The position numbers and the translations under genes are program-made. Below, in pieces: positions 27,791 through 37,094 of a stretch of 64,000 nt of DNA; the stretch's first letter is position 1; each line of letters starts with the position of its first letter. Source of the DNA: an uncultured bacterium (lineage in GTDB: Bacteria > Bacteroidota > Bacteroidia > Bacteroidales > Bacteroidaceae); NCBI GenBank assembly GCA_905214625.1, contig CAJMMQ010000013.1, forward strand, positions 1 through 64,000. The letters run 5' to 3'. The notes below the pieces were generated by a model that was not told the DNA's origin, did no database searches, and saw nothing but the letters and a program-made list of their open reading frames with translations.

Positions 27791-29908
27791 TTAAGGCATT
27801 ATATATCCTTTATCTTCAACGTTGTGAACTATTTTCAACAGTCGCTTGCATTGTGACGCCGAAGGAAGAACATTTTTTGATATAATACGAGTTGCGATTG
27901 ACTTAATGAAGTCTAAATCGCCGTATGAAAGAACATTTTCTTTTGAAAGATCGTTATAAACTTTCATCCAATAGTCTGTGCCTAGATTAAAAACCTCAAC
28001 ACTTACATCAATATTTGAATTAAACTTGTGAGCTCGTTTTGCTGTTGCTTCTGTTGCTTTCGTCTCCTCTTTAGAAATAAGTGACGCAATGAATGTATCA
28101 GACATTTCAAACGGTATTCTTTTATAGGAGTCCCAAACTGCAAGCGTTCTGGAAATAGTTCTGACAAGACCACCTCCAGCCTGCTCCGTTAAAAAATGTT
28201 GCGTGACAAAAGCTAAACGTATCAATTCATTTGCCAAAGCAGGGTACATCGTCTGTTTATTCCAAATCGTCTTCCAGTCAAGGTCAGCATCTTTTGGTAA
28301 GAGATACATCAACTTGGCAATTGTATATGGCACAATCTGAGCTTTGTCACCACCTTTCGGATACCATTCAGACTTGTTAACCATCACATCAAGTTCATCA
28401 AACATAATGACTGAACAAATTCCTTTTTTAAAAAACTCCTCGTTGATACTGTCTTTTGATTTATCGTAAAGGTCTTCAACGTAATCTGCAAAGCGATTGA
28501 AATTAATAGCTGAACTCTGACAAACTTGATGAGGATTCATCTTAATTGTATTCAAACACTTTGCCAACTTCTCCTTCTTAACAACCTGATTTTTCGGACT
28601 TTTTTCACAAAAAGTCTTGCGTTGTGCTTGTGTCAATTTCATCTGCTCCTGTTCCCACTTGCCACGCGAACGTTCATAAAACCAACGAGTCTGGTATGGT
28701 CTGCCTGCAACAGGCGGAGCGAGTACCTTTTGCGACAACTTTTCCATCATCACATGGAACGGATGATTAGAGAAGAAATCGGCATCCGAGACAGGATTCT
28801 GGCAGTTGGCACATTTTGAAATGGTCTTTGTGATGTCATTGTATCGCTCAACATCTTCCTCCGACATATCATTCTCCACATTCAGAACAGTTAACTTCAT
28901 CGGCACAAACAGATTTTTCATTCCCTTTTTGTCCTCCTTACGAATAATTGCATTTGCCAATGAAGCAGTTGTCTGACCACCATTAATTATCTGCAAATCT
29001 TTAAAATGAGTAATTCGAGTTCTATCAGCAGAAAAATCTATCGAACGAGCTACAATAGCGATACCATTATTATAGGTAAAAAAATTCTCGGGATTATTGA
29101 TAATTGTACTTCTAATTCCCTTGTTAACCTTTCCTCGAACACTAAGAAAAGCACGCACGTTACCTTGTAGTAACTTGCTTCCATATTTCAAATAAATATC
29201 AGCCAAGAATTTTCCTGGAACAATTCCAAGATATGCATCATATTCACTATTATCACCCAAATCTGCTTTCAGATACTTGATCCCGTCGCAATCAAAATCC
29301 TTCGTATCAAACTCCACGATCTCACTTGCATCGGAAGTAAACGTTTGGAACATCCGTTCAAGAGTCCAGATGTTAAGTTCAACAGGTCTCTCAAGAAAAT
29401 CTTCCTGTGCAACATTCTTAACCTGTTTACTGAGAACCGAATTAGAAAGTATATAAAACTTAAATCGAAGAATTTCTGTGTCCAACATTCCTTTGCCAAT
29501 TTTCTTCCGAAACTCTTTTGCCAAAATTATAGCAGGGTCAGAATCGTCACAATAATCGCCCATATTGCCATTAACAGCTTCATCAAGGAAATTGCGCATG
29601 CGAGTGTATAAATCCGTAATGCGAGTATTTGTCAGCGTGTTTGTCACATCACGTTTATTAGTAAAATCACTAGCAATCAGTATAAGCGCACTGTCTGCTT
29701 CATCATATGCATAAGCATCAAGAGCCATTATACGACCACGTTTGCCACGTATCTCAATAGACATAGGCATCGGATCGTTCAATTCTCCTATAGTTTCCAA
29801 TTCTTCCAGAGTCTTTAAGATGAATTGTGTCTCAGGTTCCGTGCCTTCATGGTCTGCATCAAACCTAAGTTGATCTATGAATTGCTCTCTGTATTCTTCA
29901 ATTTCCAT
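27791..29908 (-). CDS. AIPR family protein (abortive infection/phage resistance)
   Basis: This 705-residue protein matches the AIPR family: N-terminal region with LDAYAYDEADSALILIASDF (64-82), the core YNNGIAIVA (279-287), INGGQTTASL (308-317), and a later CANCQNPVSDADFFSNHPFH segment. AIPR proteins occur with phage-resistance and restriction genes; their biochemical role is not well defined. The gene follows the DUF4420 nuclease by 13 bp and precedes the helicase by 2 bp, so it is part of the same transcript. No membrane segment is visible; it should be cytoplasmic. Confidence 0.92.
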   Translation of the reverse strand: MEIEEYREQFIDQLRFDADHEGTEPETQFILKTLEELETIGELNDPMPMSIEIRGKRGRIMALDAYAYDEADSALILIASDFTNKRDVTNTLTNTRITDLYTRMRNFLDEAVNGNMGDYCDDSDPAIILAKEFRKKIGKGMLDTEILRFKFYILSNSVLSKQVKNVAQEDFLERPVELNIWTLERMFQTFTSDASEIVEFDTKDFDCDGIKYLKADLGDNSEYDAYLGIVPGKFLADIYLKYGSKLLQGNVRAFLSVRGKVNKGIRSTIINNPENFFTYNNGIAIVARSIDFSADRTRITHFKDLQIINGGQTTASLANAIIRKEDKKGMKNLFVPMKLTVLNVENDMSEEDVERYNDITKTISKCANCQNPVSDADFFSNHPFHVMMEKLSQKVLAPPVAGRPYQTRWFYERSRGKWEQEQMKLTQAQRKTFCEKSPKNQVVKKEKLAKCLNTIKMNPHQVCQSSAINFNRFADYVEDLYDKSKDSINEEFFKKGICSVIMFDELDVMVNKSEWYPKGGDKAQIVPYTIAKLMYLLPKDADLDWKTIWNKQTMYPALANELIRLAFVTQHFLTEQAGGGLVRTISRTLAVWDSYKRIPFEMSDTFIASLISKEETKATEATAKRAHKFNSNIDVSVEVFNLGTDYWMKVYNDLSKENVLSYGDLDFIKSIATRIISKNVLPSASQCKRLLKIVHNVEDKGYIMP

Positions 29909-29921
29909 AGTATTAAAAGTT

Positions 29922-30833
29922 TTAAAGTTTATATTCTTCTAATTCTGAAAGAAAAATCTCGTATTGAATTTTATTGATTGCGTTTGGTATATTTTTTCTG
30001 CAAAGACGAGGGAAATCATCACAGATACGATATATAGAGAATTCAACATTTGTAAATACGAAGTTGTCATATTCAACAGAGAAATCAAAGTCATACATAC
30101 TTAATTTCGACATGAATATTTCTCTATTCTGAACCGTCCCCATTTTTGTTATAAGATTTTTAACTAGCTCGTTCAACTTTATTCCGCTGAAAGTCGGGCT
30201 CATTTTTTCCAAGCAATACACAGCGAGAAAACCTTCATCATCTCCATCCAGTTGTTCAAGAGATGAAATCTTTATTGACTCCTTACCAACACTTATGGTT
30301 TTTATTTCGTACCAAACGCTCCCAATAGAATAATCCTTATGATTTTTTTCTGGTCCCATCCAGCTATCCAAAGCCGTTTCAACATCATAATGCGGAATCA
30401 TGTAATCCTGCATAAATAGTAGCTCTCCGATTAATCCCATAACCTCGTTGTCATTCATTCTGCTTTTATTCGGACGGAACAATTTCTTCCAAGAAAAATA
30501 TCTTGAACAAAGAGTCTTATAGGCATCCGCATCACTCTTAGTATATTCGGTAGAATCTATTAAATCTTGGCAGAACGTGCTGAAATACTCCAGCAATTCA
30601 TTGTTACAAAGCGAAAAACGAAGAATACAGTACTCTCCACTTTTACCTTGTTGCACAGTAATGACATCTGACTGGGCTATTCTGACAGGAACATATGAAC
30701 CTCTAAAGTCAAAGGCATAGTTTCCTTTCTCATCCTTCCCTACAAAAAGACTAAGGTCACGATTTTCTCCAACACGGATAAACTCTCCACTTTGGAAACC
30801 TTGTGAGAAAGTTGCTGATAGTTTATTCTTCAT
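29922..30833 (-). CDS. PD-(D/E)XK motif protein, DUF4420 family
   Basis: This 303-residue protein carries the DUF4420 restriction-endonuclease-like signature: GLIGELLFM with E137, SWMGPEKNHKDY with D167, YEIKT with E176 and K178, then ISSLEQL (189-195). In this family the acidic residues and lysine form the metal-dependent DNA cleavage site. It is the probable nuclease of the system. Its start overlaps the end of the Z1 gene by 11 bp, arguing for coupled translation. Confidence 0.9.
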   Translation of the reverse strand: MKNKLSATFSQGFQSGEFIRVGENRDLSLFVGKDEKGNYAFDFRGSYVPVRIAQSDVITVQQGKSGEYCILRFSLCNNELLEYFSTFCQDLIDSTEYTKSDADAYKTLCSRYFSWKKLFRPNKSRMNDNEVMGLIGELLFMQDYMIPHYDVETALDSWMGPEKNHKDYSIGSVWYEIKTISVGKESIKISSLEQLDGDDEGFLAVYCLEKMSPTFSGIKLNELVKNLITKMGTVQNREIFMSKLSMYDFDFSVEYDNFVFTNVEFSIYRICDDFPRLCRKNIPNAINKIQYEIFLSELEEYKL

Positions 30834-33711
30834 CGTCTTCTATTTCATCTGGCTCATCAAGCATGTTAAGCTGATAATATGTTTTGTTAACCTTATATTT
30901 CTTTGTTTTTCCAGTCTCTTTTAATCCAGGAAATCCAATAGCGAATGCTATCATCTTGTTACCATTAAGATTCTTAATGTATTCAATGGCTTTCTTATTT
31001 ACCTCTTTATTTTCCGGTTCAATTGGTTCAATTAGCATTATTATTAATACGGGTTTTCTATACGGAAGATGTTCAAAATAAGCTTTAAGAGGAATATTTC
31101 TACCTTGCACATTTGAACCTTCCTTTTCCCAGACTTCTCTGCATCGCTTTTCAGCCAATTCAATATCTTTTTGAGTCAAGCAGAATTTACCTTCTCGCAA
31201 ACCTAGAATTCTACGGCGACTCGAAATCTGAATGACATGGTCATGCTCTTCTATTTGACGTTTCGGGCAACGAATCATCTCAAGTCCTTGTATGTCATAA
31301 AAGCTTTGTCCATCACCGCCTTCAAATACAATATCCCACTTATCTACACCTTCTGTTTCTTTATCACAAATGAAATCTATTAAGTTCTGCTTATTAAATT
31401 TCATATTGACTAAAGAACATTTTATCTTGGTCAAAAAATCAACGACTAATTCTTTTGGTACATCTGCAAAATATCTAGACTTATCGATATTTGAATAAAC
31501 ATCTTTATCTTTGTATTTATTGATGTTTGCAAAACTAAATTTATACCCATCTTTAAATAGATGTGCAACAAAAGATTTTACCTGTTCCCAGTTATCCTTA
31601 TTGTGTTCTGCCTTTACACTAAGATAAGGGGTATCAAAGATATTGCCATAGTAAGACTCCATCATCAATAGTTCGTATGCAGTTCGCATCTTATTGTTAG
31701 CAGTTATCTGTAACTCATCACAATAGTCACGTACCTTAATTCCAAAATCTTTCGGAGTAAGGTGTTGCTCGAACATTTTCTTAATATCCGTCTTCAGTTC
31801 GGAAGCAGCTATAGCAACCTCTCTATACCATGTCGCACTTGCTTGACTTATCCATATTTGGAATAAATCATCATAATGCGGTCTATAGCCGAACCAGCGT
31901 CCCATCTGCATCAATACATCAAATGTTGCGGTATTACGATAGAAATAGCTAACAAGCAAACCTTCTAATGTCAGACCTCTTGAAAGTGCAAGTCCACCAA
32001 TAGCTATTACCCTTAACGATGGGTTAGATTTATAATCCAGCTTACTAGAACTGCTACCATTGACGACAATTATTTCCATTTTTGGTATTTTTGCCTCAAT
32101 GTCATAAACTGCTCCTAACAAATTTTTTTTCTTTATTACATCCGTAAAGCAAACATCAGTAACATTATTAAAATGCTTATTCCAAAGTTGTTCCAACTTT
32201 TTATATAAAGACAATTTAACGTTCTTAGAACTATCATCGTCAAAATCGAATTTTATTGTTCTGATAAACTCATTCTGTATCTTATCTACATGTTCCTTAA
32301 TAACACTTTGCACCTTTACAAAACGAGACATGTTAATCAACATACTTCTTGGTTTAGCACCATGTCCTCTTAAATCTCTAACCACATTTGCAAGATAATA
32401 GCAATATATGGATTCTTTCAATGAATCCGGCAATACGCCATTCCATTCTTTTGTATGACGATAGTAGAATGTCCCTCTATTTAGTTCATCAATATTTTTT
32501 AAATATTCTCTGTATTCGTCAGATGTGTAATCTGGCTCCTCTATATCTGTTATAAATCGTAGATTACGGTAGTACTTCTTATCCTTATAGAAAATTTTAT
32601 CAGCTCCAATGTATGAAGAAGGTGTTGGCAATGTGTAAATAAAATGTTCTGGAAACAAATCTGCATTTTTCATGCTGTCCACAGAATCCGGGTCAATAAA
32701 GACGTTCGCAAATGGAGTAGCCGTAAAGCCAACATAGTTAGCTGTTTGGAAAAGATTACAAATCTTACGAATTATCGCATTTGTCTTTGTTGGATCTGTA
32801 TTGTCTTTCTTTGTATTTACAGATGCATTATCTGCTTCATCGTCAATGAGGAGCATAGGGTGGTTTATGCTATTTGTGCGAACATCCATATTTTGATTCT
32901 TTAACCAATCATGCAATTTTGTCAGTACAGATACGTTTTTCTTAACAACAAACAATACGAGAGAGTTATGGTCAGATAATGTCGTTGATATCAAGTTGCT
33001 ACCTCTGACAAAGTCTTTAACGCATGTTGTGAAAGAACTTGCTCTACGTTGTTTATTATCCTTACCGACACCAACCCGTCCTTCGCGAATTTGTTTATTA
33101 ACCTTGCGAATAGTATAACCAACAATTCCCTCGTCAATACGTTCTTGTGTTTGCTGACGAAGACTTTCTGTTATACCTGCCAAAAGAATTACGACTTTAT
33201 ATCCTGCATCTGCAGCCTTGCAAATCAAGCCAGAATATGTTGCCGTTTTACCGGACTGTACATCACCAATTATCAAACCTCTCTTTAAACGTTTGCCATC
33301 AAAATCTTCTTTAGGATTATAAAGACAATTCATAATATCTGGCAAAGTTTTTTCATGCAAAAGATTGATACTTTTGTCGTCTATGGAACCTTGTTCTTTT
33401 AAGTATCGATAATATCTTTCCCAAAAATAATTATCCTCAATATTTTCATTGAAGTACCATTTTTTCAATTCATAGTCATCGTATATAACATCACCCAATA
33501 CGTGAGTGATTTTTTCTCTATACTCTATTTCTTCCAGTAGTTTCTTTTTATCATCTTCATCACACTCAATTCCCAAAAATGTTATAATGTTTTCAATTTT
33601 GGGTTTGATGTTTTCCAGTGTTGGGACAAAGCCTGATGTCTCCTTCATGATTTCCAAATTAGCGGAAATCATGAGTAACATGTTATTATATTGTTCGTTA
33701 TTTAATTTCAT
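30823..33711 (-). CDS. Z1 domain superfamily II helicase/NTPase
   Basis: This 962-residue Z1-domain protein is typical of restriction-like operons. Walker A GDVQSGKT (149-156), Walker B IDDEAD (289-294), motif III-like FTATPF (329-334), and a later GGLALSRGLTLEGL plus MGRWFGYRPHYDDLFQIW, which are characteristic of Z1. It is thought to move along or remodel DNA for the associated nuclease and MORC-like ATPase. The start codon overlaps the ATPase gene by 14 bp and the stop overlaps the DUF4420 gene by 11 bp. Its AT-rich codon use contrasts with the flanking chromosome. Confidence 0.95.
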   Translation of the reverse strand: MKLNNEQYNNMLLMISANLEIMKETSGFVPTLENIKPKIENIITFLGIECDEDDKKKLLEEIEYREKITHVLGDVIYDDYELKKWYFNENIEDNYFWERYYRYLKEQGSIDDKSINLLHEKTLPDIMNCLYNPKEDFDGKRLKRGLIIGDVQSGKTATYSGLICKAADAGYKVVILLAGITESLRQQTQERIDEGIVGYTIRKVNKQIREGRVGVGKDNKQRRASSFTTCVKDFVRGSNLISTTLSDHNSLVLFVVKKNVSVLTKLHDWLKNQNMDVRTNSINHPMLLIDDEADNASVNTKKDNTDPTKTNAIIRKICNLFQTANYVGFTATPFANVFIDPDSVDSMKNADLFPEHFIYTLPTPSSYIGADKIFYKDKKYYRNLRFITDIEEPDYTSDEYREYLKNIDELNRGTFYYRHTKEWNGVLPDSLKESIYCYYLANVVRDLRGHGAKPRSMLINMSRFVKVQSVIKEHVDKIQNEFIRTIKFDFDDDSSKNVKLSLYKKLEQLWNKHFNNVTDVCFTDVIKKKNLLGAVYDIEAKIPKMEIIVVNGSSSSKLDYKSNPSLRVIAIGGLALSRGLTLEGLLVSYFYRNTATFDVLMQMGRWFGYRPHYDDLFQIWISQASATWYREVAIAASELKTDIKKMFEQHLTPKDFGIKVRDYCDELQITANNKMRTAYELLMMESYYGNIFDTPYLSVKAEHNKDNWEQVKSFVAHLFKDGYKFSFANINKYKDKDVYSNIDKSRYFADVPKELVVDFLTKIKCSLVNMKFNKQNLIDFICDKETEGVDKWDIVFEGGDGQSFYDIQGLEMIRCPKRQIEEHDHVIQISSRRRILGLREGKFCLTQKDIELAEKRCREVWEKEGSNVQGRNIPLKAYFEHLPYRKPVLIIMLIEPIEPENKEVNKKAIEYIKNLNGNKMIAFAIGFPGLKETGKTKKYKVNKTYYQLNMLDEPDEIEDDEE

Positions 33712-35203
33712 CCTTATAGTTTTCTAAAAGTTGCTTTTCAATGACTTTATATTTGCAGAAAGGTTCTGTCTTCATCAGGTCTGATACAATTTCTGGTATT
33801 GACTTCTTACCAAATGATTTCGCCAAGCTTACCATATAAGCACCAAGTTGGTAAACCTCATTCAAACGATTATCTGGTTCCTCTTGGCTTATCACATCAT
33901 TAGATTTGTCAATGTAAATTTGTTGAGTTGGCACATTTTGTTCTATCTCTTTCACAAGTATCTCAAGCAAAGTATAATCATCTTCCGACATTCGTTCTCT
34001 AACCATTTGAAACACTTTGTTCTCACGATTGATTTGGTAATAGAAAGTTTTATCACGACCTTCTATTCTATCCCAAATATAATCAATATCGTCAACGTTT
34101 TCTCGTCGACCACGATGTGTCTGCTTTTTAACAGAAATTTCCATTGCCTCAAACACTGTCTGTCTTAGCTGACGTTGGATTTGCTTAGGGATAGATGCTA
34201 TTTGTTTCTTAATGTCAATACTCCATATGTCATCAAGGGAATTTGGTATATCAACTCTAACTCGCGCATTCTTTGTAAGTTCACTACGAGGTTTCATACC
34301 AAACCACGTTCCCCAAATTATTAATCTATTGTTTCTGTAGACATAGAAACCTTGTTTTACTCTCAATGTCTCTATTCCGCCTATCAGTCTGCGGTGTTCT
34401 GCGTTCAAATCAGTTGCAAATGGCAAAATATATGGCTTTACCCAAATTTGACGTTCATTCCCTTTGCTATCTCTAATTGCTATAGAACGTTCTTTCTTTG
34501 TTGTTGTTTTAGGGTGTGATTCAAGAAAAGGATCCATTGGTTTTATCTTTTCTTTATTCACGTACATTTTAACTTTATCTCTCCCTCTTGCTGATAAAAA
34601 GTTATGAAATATAAGAGCCAGGTTGTTAGCAACAATATCTTTCAAATCAACAAGTGCATCATATACAAGTCCGCCACTTGATTTCTCCAACACATCAAAA
34701 TCCTGCCAAAGCACTAATGTGCCATGTGGAAATTCCAGAAGCGAATCAACATGAGGAAGCGCTTTTATTTCTTCTTGTGATAGTTCCTTTACAATCCACT
34801 TTTTACTCTTTTGTATACAATTAAAATCCCATGAATAACTACAAAGCAATCCTTCGTGTAAACTTACAACTGTTAAGATTCTACACTGAGACAGAGAGGC
34901 AGCCTTCATTCCTAAACCAAATCGGCCTAAATCATTTGCTTGCCTTTCAAGTTCAGAATCAGTACTTCCATATCGCATCGCTTCAAAAAGTTCATCAGCA
35001 GACATACCGTCTCCATCATCTAAAATTCCAACTACAAGCTCATCTGTTGGCTCTAACGGGAAAAATAGTTTGACCACGCTGCAATTTGCACTAATACTAT
35101 TATCTATGACATCTGCAACAGCAGCTTCAAAAGAATAACCCATTGAACGCATAGAACCCATAAGGGCATCTGCCTGTGGAATACTTTGCTTATATGTGCT
35201 CAT
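33698..35203 (-). CDS. GHKL (MORC/MutL-like) ATPase
   Basis: This 501-residue ATPase of the gyrase-Hsp90-MutL fold shows the N-box EAAVADVIDNSISAN (26-40, with N35), G1 box DDGDGM (62-67) and G2 box GRFGLGMKAAS (93-103), followed by an S5-like domain with KNARVRVDIPNSLDDIW. Iyer, Abhiman and Aravind (2008) described prokaryotic relatives of MORC ATPases in exactly this kind of methylase-Z1-nuclease operon. ATP-driven dimerisation on DNA is the likely role. It starts 3 bp after the methyltransferase gene. Confidence 0.92.
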   Translation of the reverse strand: MSTYKQSIPQADALMGSMRSMGYSFEAAVADVIDNSISANCSVVKLFFPLEPTDELVVGILDDGDGMSADELFEAMRYGSTDSELERQANDLGRFGLGMKAASLSQCRILTVVSLHEGLLCSYSWDFNCIQKSKKWIVKELSQEEIKALPHVDSLLEFPHGTLVLWQDFDVLEKSSGGLVYDALVDLKDIVANNLALIFHNFLSARGRDKVKMYVNKEKIKPMDPFLESHPKTTTKKERSIAIRDSKGNERQIWVKPYILPFATDLNAEHRRLIGGIETLRVKQGFYVYRNNRLIIWGTWFGMKPRSELTKNARVRVDIPNSLDDIWSIDIKKQIASIPKQIQRQLRQTVFEAMEISVKKQTHRGRRENVDDIDYIWDRIEGRDKTFYYQINRENKVFQMVRERMSEDDYTLLEILVKEIEQNVPTQQIYIDKSNDVISQEEPDNRLNEVYQLGAYMVSLAKSFGKKSIPEIVSDLMKTEPFCKYKVIEKQLLENYKDEIK

Positions 35204-35206
35204 AGT

Positions 35207-36280
35207 TTAGATCTCGTAAGTTAAAATTTGTTGCATGACAGCTTTTGACAACAGTGGAGGAACTGCATTCCCAATTTGTTGCTGAATATGTGACAAACAT
35301 CCTTCAAAAACAAAGCAATCTGGAAAACTTTGAAGTCGTGCAGCTTCTCGAACAGAAATGCCTCGATGTTCAAAAGGATGTATTAGCATACTCTTACGAT
35401 AATTCGAAATAACTACAGATGGAGCATCTGAAATTAAACGTTTATATATTCCACTATGACATCTTTTTTTATCTGCATAATTTTGCATTAAATATTCTGG
35501 AATAGACCTCCAATTTTCTCCTTGTTTAATATGCTTGTATCTTTCTATAACCAAATCGTTATTTCTTGATACATAATTTTGTGTTGCAAAAATAGATTCT
35601 CCCCTCATAAGTTTTATATAATCACTAGTTTCAGAGAGTGGTTTTGTATATGGAGCTTTATCCAACATTTCACCATTATTTAATGATGGTAAATCTGATA
35701 TTGCATCATTTACTGATACTTTTATATCTGTTTTTTCAGGAAAATTAAAATCAATATTTAGGCAATTCCCAACCATAAAAAAACGATGTCGATTTTGAGG
35801 AACCCCATAATCAGATGCACATAACACTTTTGATTTAACCGTGTATCCAAGCTCTCTAAAACAATCTTCAATAAGAAGCTGAGTATTACCATGGTTGATA
35901 CTTGTAATACCTTTAACATTCTCAAGAACGAACCAAATAGGCTTTAATACCTTGACGAATCTGACAAACTCTTTAAATAAGAAATTTTTAGGATTCTCCA
36001 TATTTCTTGAAATCGTGTTAGATAGCGAAAATCCTTGACAAGGAGGCCCCCCCATAATTATAAAAAATGGATGGTCTTCTTTTAAATCTATTGGATTAAT
36101 CTTTTGAATATCCTCACAAATTACTTCTGCGTCAGGATGATTTTTTTTATATGTTTTAGCTGCGTCTGAATCTATTTCTATAGCATATCTTACAGATATA
36201 CCTGCCATCTCTGCCCCGAGACTAAGCCCCCCTGCACCAGAAAAAATATCTATCCCTATTTTTTTATCTATAGTTTTCAT
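35207..36280 (-). CDS. DNA (cytosine-5) methyltransferase
   Basis: This 357-residue enzyme transfers a methyl group to C5 of cytosine and should protect host DNA from the downstream nucleases. Motif I DIFSGAGGLSLG (11-22), motif IV GGPPCQGFS with nucleophile C81, motif VI ENVKG (120-124), motif VIII QNRHRF (162-167) and motif X GNAVPP near the C-terminus are all intact. The target recognition region, about 200-290, is short, so its sequence specificity cannot be read. It is the first intact gene of the operon and lies 11 bp downstream of a decayed HTH gene. Confidence 0.96.
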   Translation of the reverse strand: MKTIDKKIGIDIFSGAGGLSLGAEMAGISVRYAIEIDSDAAKTYKKNHPDAEVICEDIQKINPIDLKEDHPFFIIMGGPPCQGFSLSNTISRNMENPKNFLFKEFVRFVKVLKPIWFVLENVKGITSINHGNTQLLIEDCFRELGYTVKSKVLCASDYGVPQNRHRFFMVGNCLNIDFNFPEKTDIKVSVNDAISDLPSLNNGEMLDKAPYTKPLSETSDYIKLMRGESIFATQNYVSRNNDLVIERYKHIKQGENWRSIPEYLMQNYADKKRCHSGIYKRLISDAPSVVISNYRKSMLIHPFEHRGISVREAARLQSFPDCFVFEGCLSHIQQQIGNAVPPLLSKAVMQQILTYEI

Positions 36281-36291
36281 ATTAGATGCTT

Positions 36292-36486
36292 TTATTTAAT
36301 GGACCATAGTAGATCTTTAATATTTACATCAAGAATTTTAGCTATTAAAATGCATCAAGATTCGGTTATCGAATTCATATACCATTTAGAAATAGTCCCT
36401 GGGCATTCCGTAGTTGTTCTGCAAACCATTTTTGAGGACGTTTTTTCAACAAGAACTATTTTTAATCGATTAATATCATTATTCAT
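36292..36486 (-). pseudogene. Decayed XRE/HTH controller gene of the defence operon
   Basis: Minus-strand reading from ATG at 36486 gives NRLKIVLVEK, then the similarity jumps frame (KWFAEQL), returns (TISKWYMNS), shifts (PNLDAF), and returns once more (IAKILDVNIKDLLW) before TAA at 36292. Joined, these pieces rebuild a small helix-turn-helix regulator of about 65 residues of the kind that precedes cytosine methyltransferase genes. At least four one-base indels, several in homopolymers, break it; the uninterrupted frame ends after 43 codons. The promoter and the downstream gene are intact, so the operon has probably lost this regulator. Confidence 0.75.
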
Positions 36487-36894
36487 ATTTATTATCTTTG
36501 AATACCGCTTACAAAAGTACGTAAAATAGATAAGATAAGAGATATATTTAGAGATCAAATTTGACATATTATTGAAATATATTTCAATTCCAATTAAATT
36601 ATCCAATTGAAATAATTAGTTGATAAGTTTTATACATTCTTCAATAAAGAAAAAAATTCATATTTCTAATTTTAAGTTCCTATAAGTTGAATAATTACAT
36701 TACTTAAATCCATGCACCATATGAATTCTTAATATTTACAGTTCAATAACTGTATTGTCTTAAATTCAAACGACACAATATAAATATCGAAATAACAAAT
36801 CATCCATTCTTTATTTATTATTCACCATCAAAAGATATAAATTTCACTCCATAAATCCGTTCGTTTCACTTTCCATCAATAATTCCAAATAATC
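36487..36894. other. Very AT-rich spacer upstream of the defence operon
   Basis: About 400 bp of strongly AT-rich sequence with no credible frame. It holds the operon's promoter-like element at its left end and abuts the duplicated araC 5' region at its right end. Confidence 0.6.
36512..36519 (-). promoter_or_regulatory. -7 promoter element of the defence operon
   Basis: Minus-strand TACTTTTG, a TAnnTTTG match, 25 bp upstream of the ATG of the decayed HTH gene. No convincing -33 box was found, so the promoter may be weak or activator-dependent. Confidence 0.5.
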
Positions 36895-37021
36895 TCCCAA
36901 ATATTCACTACCTTTGTCTCCCAAAGACAATATTTGCGGAAAGATGTATAGCGTTCACGACACGTTTTTTGACGAGGTAAGGCATGAGGGATATGAAACC
37001 GTGATGCCATACGATGAAGTT
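36895..37021 (+). repeat. Left direct repeat: copy of araC promoter and 5' end
   Basis: This 127-bp stretch matches 38356-38482 at constant offset 1461 with 6 differences by my count. It includes the TACCTTTG promoter element (36909-36916), the leader and the first 26 codons of the AraC gene. The match stops abruptly on both sides. Confidence 0.9.
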
Positions 37022-37048
37022 ACATTAAAACGACACATTGTGGCATAA
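36944..37048 (+). pseudogene. Truncated araC-type 5' fragment (34 codons)
   Basis: The frame begins MYSVHDTFFDEVRHEG like the intact regulator at 38405, follows it for 26 codons, then leaves the homology and ends after eight unrelated codons (TLKRHIVA). It retains the promoter and start codon of the full gene, so a short peptide could still be made. It marks the left boundary of the toxin-antitoxin insertion. Confidence 0.8.
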
Positions 37049-37070
37049 AAAAGAGCGACCGAAGCCGCCC
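37047..37070 (-). terminator. Intrinsic terminator of the toxin-antitoxin cassette
   Basis: Minus-strand stem GGGCGGC-TTCG-GTCGCTC (seven pairs including two G-U) with a UUCG-type loop, followed by TTTTTT. It lies about 25 bp after the stop codon of the 157-residue gene. Confidence 0.85.
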
Positions 37071-37094
37071 TATGTATTTTTATTCTATTTAAGA

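Noticed and set aside
25707..36486. BREX, DISARM or a classical Type I system
   Set aside because: No PglX/PglZ, no DrmA/B, and no HsdR/M/S genes; the set instead fits the MORC-ATPase/Z1 class.
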